The translations under genes and the position numbers were made by a program. From Saxidomus purpurata (Eukaryota; Mollusca; Bivalvia; Venerida; Veneridae), in the NCBI GenBank assembly GCA_022818135.1, contig JAFMSR010000029.1, positions 124,001 through 188,000 on the forward strand: 64,000 nucleotides of DNA, read 5' to 3'. How positions within the stretch are numbered: position 1 is the first letter of the stretch; the number at the start of each line of letters is the position of its first letter. Shown one piece after another: positions 57,370-64,000 of the stretch. The notes below the pieces were generated by a model. It ran no database searches. It saw nothing but the letters and a program-made list of their open reading frames with translations, and was not told the origin of the DNA.

Positions 57370-57990
57370 CATATCATTATTGAAACGTTTCTGGATTCAA
57401 AATCTCCCTACAAAATACCAAAGAATTACTGTATTTTCCCTTAATGTCCTCTCTCATTGTATGCAATATGAAGTAATTTTCTTCAGTACTCCGGACAATA
57501 AAATGTAACAAAGGGGGATAATAAAAAATTAGGCAAGGTAGAGTTATGGTTCTTAGGCACTGCACTTTCCTATATTGTGCTCTGTCACTGTATGAAGTAT
57601 TAAGTTATTCCCTTCAGTACATTTGATTTAGGCTCCAGACAAGAACAATCAATAAAGGGAAATAATTCAAATATAAGGCAACATAGAGTTATGGTTCTTG
57701 GGCACCATACCTTTTTGAGCGTCCTCTCTTAGAATACGCAGTTTGAAAGAATTCCCTATAAGTACTTTCTGAGTTATGCTCCGGACAAGAAAATGTAACA
57801 ATGGGGGATTATTAAAATATTAGGAGAGGTAGAGTTATGGTTCTTAGACTATGCACTTTTCCTCATTGTGCTCTATCATTGTGTGAAGTTTCAAGTAATT
57901 CATTTTTATACTTTTGGAGTTATGCTAAGGACAAATAAGTGAGGACGGACGGATGGATGGACGTGACGGACAGACGGACGGACGCACGAA
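57370..57990. repeat. Tandem-unit repeat, inverse orientation, with GGAC tract
   Basis: About four diverged units (GTAGAGTTATGGTTCTTAGG, GCACTTTCCT, ATTGTGCTCT, TTATGCTCCGGACAAG) read as the opposite strand of the unit at 52,989-53,560. They end in (GGACGGAC)-type sequence at 57,944-57,990. A further short (GGAC)n tract lies at 58,142-58,162. It is non-coding. Confidence 0.7.
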
Positions 57991-60329
57991 GTGATAATAA
58001 TGTGGCTATGCTATTGTTACCTCCATTGTTCTTTTAGCCACGTAAAAGAAAGTTTTAGTCACATAACAGACTGAATGAATAGAATTTACAGTAACGTTTT
58101 GTCCCCATAGCCATGTAAGTATCTATAAGTCAGCTTTGGCAGACGGACGGACGGACGGACACATGGACGATGACAGAATGAGACAAAGTATACTGATATT
58201 TCTCAATTCTTTTTTACCAATATATTCTTTTGCACCAGATGCTTTTTCTAAAAAAAGAAAGAAGTATTTATGATAATATAATAGTAAAGTATTAATAGGA
58301 GAGTTTTATGTGAAACAATACAATAAAAAAAGACATCAAATGTTTGCTCTGCAGAAAATTCAAGACTGTTTATCAAGATAGTATAACATTTTATCGCATG
58401 ACATTTTGAACAAACTAATTACAAGTTCTAAACCGATGTGATAAATAATGAATTTGACTGACCATGTTCAATCTTTATCTTCCAAGTATGTGTCAAATCA
58501 TCTAAATATTATATGAACCTAAATGTCTTACGAAAATGTGTATAATCTGAAATTTACTGTCTACTGTTTTCCGCGATAACCAGATATTACCAAATTTAAT
58601 AGGCTTTACTGTTCCATCAATGTTATGAGCGTGTTACGTTATGAAAGACCTTAAATGAATGCTTCTTTTATTCCATAAATCATTTTACAGTTTAAGGTTA
58701 TAGTTTGAATTTTGAACTGTGTGATAAACCCATCTGCTTCTGTTCATAGATTAGAAAAATCTGTTGTCTGGTTCGGATAACTAACTACGTAGAAAAACAC
58801 ATTACGATGTTTTATTACGATTCTATCTGTGAAAGAAATTAGAGTAGACATTACACTCATTGAAGAGGATGAAACCCTCACCATTTGAAAAATATTCATT
58901 CATCTTAAATCATTTAAATTTAACAGATTTTAGCAGTCTCAGAAAGAGTCTGACCGGGAGAATATCAAGACATAATGTAAAAATAGCTCAAAGAGTCAAA
59001 CACTCTTAAACCAATTTTAATCCAGCATTTGAATAGACATTTGTTAAATGAACTAAGAAAATAGTATAATAGCATTGACAAAACAAAGCTTACAGTAAAG
59101 AGTATAATTCAGTATAGTTCAGTATAGTTAAAAGTTAGATACAAATACAAAAGTCATCGGCAGAACTATTTGAAGTCACGAAAAGTCTGAAATAAAGGAC
59201 AAAACCACCATATCTGTCACTCGATCATTCAATTAGAACCTGTTTAATTTTTTTTCTTTCTACATACGTTAAAAAAACTTCGAACCTAAAGAAAAATACG
59301 CCAGTCTCTCGTGTTAAGACCGGTTCTATACGCTTAAAGAAAGTTCACTAGATGCTGAATTTAGTCTCAGTTTTCTCACTTTTTTTCAGAAAATATAAAT
59401 GCATCCAACAGAAATGACATATTATAAGCAAAATCATAAAATTGAGTTTTCCATACAGATGCATAGATACAGATGATTTTTAAAAATGGCTGTCTCGTGT
59501 AATGTGTCGTTATATTTTACTGTTAACACTATCTTATTACATTCTTGCTTTTTATTTGGATATTGCACGAAACGAATCTATTTCCACTTGTTTGGCAGCA
59601 CGGTCTTAAACGCTCTGTAAAGCATTGCTAAACAACAAATTATCTTTCCCATAAACTGTATCGTCAAAATAGATAAGAAGTAACTAACCGAAACGGGATT
59701 TATTTAAAGTAAGGCAGGGTATCTATAAATTGCAGATTTTAAGCATTTGTCGATAGTTTTTAGACTTAGTCCAAACTCTTTAGACAATGACATATGATTA
59801 ACAGTATTATCACAGAAACGGTGTTATTATTTATATTTTTCTTATTATGTTGTAATTTGATGTGGTCTATAGTGAATATAGTGTTCTCCAGAATATTTGG
59901 ATAAGAAACGTAATTAAATAAGAGTTGATAAGCACTTTTATGACGAATTGTTTTTACACAAACACACTGGTGCCTGTTTGAAATGAATATGAGCTGATTG
60001 ACATAAGCGCCCTTCCTAGAAATTTGTATTGTCTCTCTTTCTTTCCAAAACACTACCAGATTTTGAGGTTGCCAGAATCGTACAACTTGCGAAATGCACA
60101 CACTTAACATAATTCGGTACGTTAAATGTTTGTTTTAGAGCAAAAATGTTAAAATATTATCAGTCTTAATTCGACTATAATCTATACTAAGTTAATAAAA
60201 AAAAATGAGGCCTAAGTTCAAGTATTTATTTACATGTCAGTTGCATAGTGGGCATATGGTGACATGCAAACCTGTCTTATTATATTCCAAATAAATATAC
60301 ATTATTGATTTGTGTTATTTTATCCTAAA
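57991..60329. other. No gene recognised
   Basis: AT-rich sequence. A 114-codon minus-strand frame at 59,766-60,110 has no recognisable domain or splice context and is probably chance. A short (GGAC)n tract near 58,142 is the only repeat seen. Confidence 0.35.
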
Positions 60330-60373
60330 AACAAAAATAATATCAAACAGGGAATGCCACGTACCAAAAACCA
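60330..60373 (+). repeat. Partial copy 3 of the microsatellite-bearing element
   Basis: AACAAAAATAATATCAAACAGGGAATGCC and ACGTACCAAAAAC match the body of the copies at 31,306 and 35,037. The CA array and the rest of the body are missing. Confidence 0.7.
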
Positions 60374-60699
60374 AAACCACTTTGACAGACCAGTATTTGG
60401 CGGGCGAATAGTCAATACCACGATTGTATCGTGATCCCCGTGACTCCCGTGACAACCAAGAGGGTTAACTTAATAAAGATAAATTTAGTACCATGTTAGT
60501 GACGCATGACTTGTTTAAGAACATACTGTGTTTTTTTAGGTGCCTACATATATATTCCTTTTATGATAACTTGATAGCGCGTCATAGGATTAGGCTCAAC
60601 TTGACAGGTAAATCAAGTATAACGGTTATCTCAGTACTTGTTATGGTGAATATTACATACATGTAAATAGTTAACAAATCGTGGAAAAAATAATTGCCT
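60374..60699. other. No feature seen
   Basis: Short non-coding spacer. Nothing supportable was seen. Confidence 0.35.
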
Positions 60700-60776
60700 G
60701 AATAGCTCAATTGGATAGTGCGTAGACAATTTGATCGTATAGTTTTGACGGTTCAGGTTCGAATCCAGGTGAATTT
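60700..60776 (+). repeat. tRNA-like sequence (pseudo-tRNA or SINE head)
   Basis: GAATAGCTCAATTGGATAG (A box) and CAGGTTCGAATCCAGG (B box and T-arm-like) are spaced as in a tRNA. The T stem has a mismatch and the acceptor halves do not pair. T-rich sequence follows. It is not a functional tRNA by eye. Confidence 0.5.
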
Positions 60777-61057
60777 AATTTTTCATGAATCTTTTATTTT
60801 TCTTTTCTTCTTTTTGGATACTTTATTTTTCATTTATATTTTTTTCTTCTCTTTTTTAGATCATGTTTTTATGGTATCATTTATTTTATGTATGTAGATA
60901 TTTCATACCCTATATGAATTAAGTTTAATGCATTGCTCGCATTCCTATTTAGAACTTTACGAGAACAGATGTTAATATTTCCATGAGATGTGTTAACTCT
61001 TGATAACCAAAGAATTTCAACGGGATTTATAAAAAGAAAGAAAAAAAAGAAACCCTA

Positions 61058-61142
61058 ACATTCTGGGATTCGAACCAACGACCGTGTCATAAAAAGATGC
61101 AATTTCACTACCGTTACCACTAAACCAATGACTAGTTTTATA
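61058..61142 (-). repeat. tRNA-like sequence on the minus strand
   Basis: The minus strand reads CATTGGTTTAGTGGTAACGG (A box) and GTTGGTTCGAATCCCAG (B box). Acceptor pairing is poor. It is probably a pseudo-tRNA or truncated SINE head. Confidence 0.5.
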
Positions 61143-62436
61143 GTATCTATCAGAAAAACAAATACTTATTGTATTGACAAAAAGCTGTCTTACCTGTTTT
61201 GGTGTTTTCAAAATACCAGCAAACGTAAACATCATGTGACGCAACTTTCAAGTTATCATAAAAGGACTATAGTATGATGAACCCCAGGAAGTCTTCCTCG
61301 ACCCTGATGTTTATATTTGTATTTACCTTACACTTTTATCATTGGATACTACAGACGGTTTGGTGTACGCGATAAGCTTATGCTAATCTTTATATGCGCC
61401 ATTGTATTTGCCACATGTTATGCATTTTAGCCCGGATGATATATCTGGGAGTAGAACGTTGACGTAACCTTTTGATTCGTCCCCCAGAAAATAATATAGG
61501 AAAAGGGTATGATTTGACAAGTGCTATGAATTCGTTATTTGACATAGTGCTCAGTGTACTTCCACATCTTTAAAGGACACGTTTGAAACAACATTGAACT
61601 GTAATTGATACAATTTACTCGAGCTTGTTCTGTAATTAGTTTATTATTATCATTATCAGTATTATTATTATAATTATTTTGTTTCATTTAATTCATTTTG
61701 TAAATAATTCATCTTTGTAAATAACCTTATTTATATTGTACATAATTGTTGATAGTTCTTGTGATCTACTGTGTTTCTGTCTGGCCATTCTTACTACAGC
61801 CAACTGATGTGTGTACTAATTTGGGAAAATAAATGTGATTATGTTAGTGTAAGACATGTCATCAACTCAAATCTCTTAAAATTATTGACAATATAAAAGT
61901 TTTCTGATTTTAGAAAAATAATTCTCGAAAGTATCTCAATTTTCATTCATGAAGTAATTGATTAATGGTTACTCTACAACTTGCAGATTGTTTACACCAA
62001 CAACGTAAAATGGGCTTAATGCACATGATAATGCATTAAACAAATTCAAGAAGAACAATATTGACAGATGTATCTTTTATGCACAAAATACCAAAAGAGT
62101 AATATTCTGTTTTAAATTGAAATTCCCGCAAAGATTGTAAAACAAACGTTATGTTATGTTTTACTGAATGCCACATGGGTTTTCACCACTAATCGTTATA
62201 ATTTTAGCTTCTTAACTTTGAATGTTGTGACAATGTTTTCAATAAATTTCTCTTTTAATTGTTATGCAATTGAAAATTACACAAAGTTTAAGGGTGAACC
62301 AGCAAAGAAATTACATTGGCTGTGTTGACACAACAATGCACACACCAGTTAAACTGTCTAGCTTTACCCATCAAGTCAAGTTATTCAAGTACCATTCAGT
62401 CGTAGGTATATTGTTTACAATCACACAAGCCTTTAA
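61143..62436. other. No gene recognised
   Basis: AT-rich sequence including a TTATTATCATTATCAG-type low-complexity stretch near 61,640. No coding block was seen. Confidence 0.35.
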
Positions 62437-62769
62437 AGGTCCACTACTAAGCGAAAATTAAGTGACAGTTGTTTGAATGGCAAGTACATTACCTTATGCA
62501 AGACACTAAATAATGAAGATTGGCAGGTTGAAATTTACAGAAAGTTTTAGGAACACAAAGACAAATATGTGTTTTATGTTGAAATCTCAGTGAATCGACA
62601 AAATAACCACCTAGGTCTTTTTAACTTTCTTCATAATGCATAGAAAAATAATTGTACATGTACTGTGATTTATTTAGAATTTCTACATACCAACTTTCGT
62701 TTTTTACTAAAGCTAACTTATTTCTGTGCTTTTTAAAGTATATTTGAATTTTCGCTTTCCTAAGTACCT
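62437..62769. mobile_element. TTAA-flanked MITE, copy 2
   Basis: TTAA flanks both sides (62,433-62,436 and 62,770-62,773). The left terminus AGGTCCACTACTAAGCGAAAA and the right terminus, reverse complemented (AGGTACTTAGGAAAGCGAAAA), are imperfect inverted repeats. The first 14 bases match the termini of the MITE at 35,772 with one difference. It is 333 bp and non-coding. Confidence 0.8.
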
Positions 62770-62773
62770 TTAA

Positions 62774-63069
62774 AGTATCCTTATACTACTTATTATAATA
62801 CATTTTATTACTTATTATAACAAATGTCTTATTCAATCAATGTTATTCAAAGTTGCAAGACAAAGCAAGAACATTTTTCACTTAACTTTTTCAATCACAT
62901 TCCTTGTGTAAACTAAGATATTTACCTTTTACTGTGACCGTATCAGACAACGTTCGTAAAACTGTAACAATGAGTACTATCACTAGCAGGCAGGTAACCA
63001 GGAAACATCAAAGAACTCTTAAACAAAAGCCGTCAAACAATATCAAATATCTAGATAAGGTAACATGTG
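62774..63069. other. No feature seen
   Basis: AT-rich spacer. Nothing recognised. Confidence 0.35.
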
Positions 63070-63285
63070 GACCTTGAGTACTCCGTGGTTTTGTCGTGTG
63101 CTTCGGGTCCGTTACGCCCTGGGTTCAAATCCGAGCCGACGCATGGGCATTGTCCTTAGGGAAAGCCAAATATGACTCCAATATCTGCAAAATAGTTAGC
63201 AACGTCTAAAAAACTCAAAGCTGCTATCTTGCCAGGGCAGTTCTATCTGGAATAAAAGATAGGGAGCAGTTCAAATGCGTATAAA
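63070..63285 (+). repeat. tRNA-derived SINE-like copy
   Basis: CTCCGTGGTTTTGTCGTGTGC (A-box-like) and CTGGGTTCAAATCCGAGCC (B box) form a tRNA-like head on the plus strand. A body with GTCCTTAGGGAAAGCC follows, comparable to the TTAGGCAAGACAC segment after the head of the SINE at 20,833. The end is not defined. Confidence 0.6.
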
Positions 63286-63885
63286 ATCGTAGAAACTGAA
63301 GTTTACCTTCCTTTTAATTGTTGTACTGATATTTTGTTTAGGAGACCTATATGATATGAAATGTCAATTGTAAGACAGTGAGATATAAACATAAAAGCAG
63401 TCGAGAATATAGCTTAAACATATATTTCTCTAATACTTTAAAATTATAAACATTAAGATAACAACAATGTTTATAAACCAGGCTTTTTACATGTTCCAGA
63501 CAAAGTCTAAGTTTATATTACAAAATTGAAAATCAACTGCAATTCACAACACGTTAACCTAGTAGATAGCATTTGTGTTTTTCTCTTTTCCTAATTTGAA
63601 AAGTAGTCATAAATTTTATCTCAGCAGCACCTTAAAGACGACCTTTGTAATATATAAAATATGTATTTCTTTAGTGTTGTTTAATTAATTGTGGCAATCA
63701 CTTTTTGTCACAAAAAAAAATGTTTAAAACAGTTATATCGCTATTACACACTTTATACATACAACTAATGCTAAAAATCAAAATCTTAGAAACACATTTC
63801 ATCCCGTTCATGTGAACCAACAGAAGTTTATATGTAACAACTGCAGGCTTTTAAAGCCTCTTAAATGCTTTTTGAAGAAGTTTTA
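63286..63885. other. No feature seen
   Basis: AT-rich non-coding sequence. Confidence 0.35.
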
Positions 63886-63887
63886 TT

Positions 63888-63953
<66 letters not shown>

Positions 63954-64000
63954 GGTGGTGTGCGCATCTGGGTGCTGTGGGGCTCGTTTTGGGGGGGCTG
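63886..64000 (-). mobile_element. Microsatellite-bearing (CA/TG) element, copy 4, cut by window end
   Basis: (GT)n at 63,892-63,952 is followed by TGGTGGTGTGCGCATCTGGG and GGCTCGTTTTGGGGGGGCTG, the same body and orientation as the copy at 35,037. The element continues past the end of the window. Confidence 0.8.

Noticed and set aside
59766..60110. 114-codon minus-strand frame
   Set aside because: No domain, splice context or repeat relation; its length is possible by chance in 64 kb.
60700..60776. Functional tRNA gene
   Set aside because: A and B boxes are present, but the acceptor halves do not pair and the T stem has a mismatch. Annotated as tRNA-like instead.

Overview
This is an AT-rich, repeat-dense piece of an animal nuclear genome, most likely from a bivalve mollusc. 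The inference rests on GT-AG introns, tRNA-derived SINEs, TTAA-flanked MITEs, a BEL/Pao LTR retrotransposon, and several interspersed elements made of about 140-160 bp tandem units ending in (GGAC)n-type arrays, a pattern I associate with bivalve genomes. No operons, bacterial signals, rRNA genes or CRISPR arrays were seen. The species cannot be named from sequence alone.

Layout. 1.3-4.7 kb (+): a decayed, intron-containing transposase-like pseudogene carrying a SINE-like insertion and a MITE. 4.75-5.44 kb: a short element with 11-bp inverted ends and 158-bp tandem units. 5.77-6.89 kb: a fold-back element with arms over 300 bp and a TTGAA target duplication. 7.0-8.4 kb: diverged tandem repeats. 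9.1-11.1 kb (-): three exons resembling the C-terminal (ballast) domain proteins annotated as P2X7-like, with two nonsense codons. 17.8-20.05 kb: a composite element of three unrelated tandem arrays. 20.8-21.06 kb (-): a SINE with a perfect 15-bp target duplication. 23.1-25.4 kb: a large inverted-repeat structure with an interstitial telomere-type motif in one arm. 26.2-28.9 kb: two copies of a MITE-like family. 30.0-31.8 kb (+): a LINE pseudogene split by a microsatellite-bearing insertion. 32-38 kb: repeats, SINEs and a TTAA MITE. 52.1-55.9 kb (-): two phase-matched internal exons of a core 1 beta-1,3-galactosyltransferase (C1GALT1-like) gene, the only host gene here that looks functional. 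56.5-64 kb: SINEs, tandem-repeat elements, another TTAA MITE and a truncated microsatellite element.

The centrepiece is a complete BEL/Pao retrotransposon at 39,642-47,722. It has 444/446-bp LTRs differing at only two bases plus one 2-bp indel, a 5-bp GTAAA target duplication, an 18-nt primer-binding site and a full Gag-protease-RT-RNase H-integrase order. Gag-Pol is broken by two in-frame TAA codons and one frameshift although the LTRs look young. Between pol and the 3' LTR, where an env would sit in a retrovirus, lies an intact 314-codon ORF encoding two C2H2 zinc fingers, a long Ser/Asp/Glu-rich tail and a SUMO-interaction-like motif. A splice-donor-like site just before the gag ATG and an acceptor-like site just before this ORF suggest a spliced subgenomic message. 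LTR palindromes with CGTG/CACG half-sites recur upstream of the ORF. A retroelement carrying its own putative DNA-binding regulator is the best candidate here for a poorly described system.
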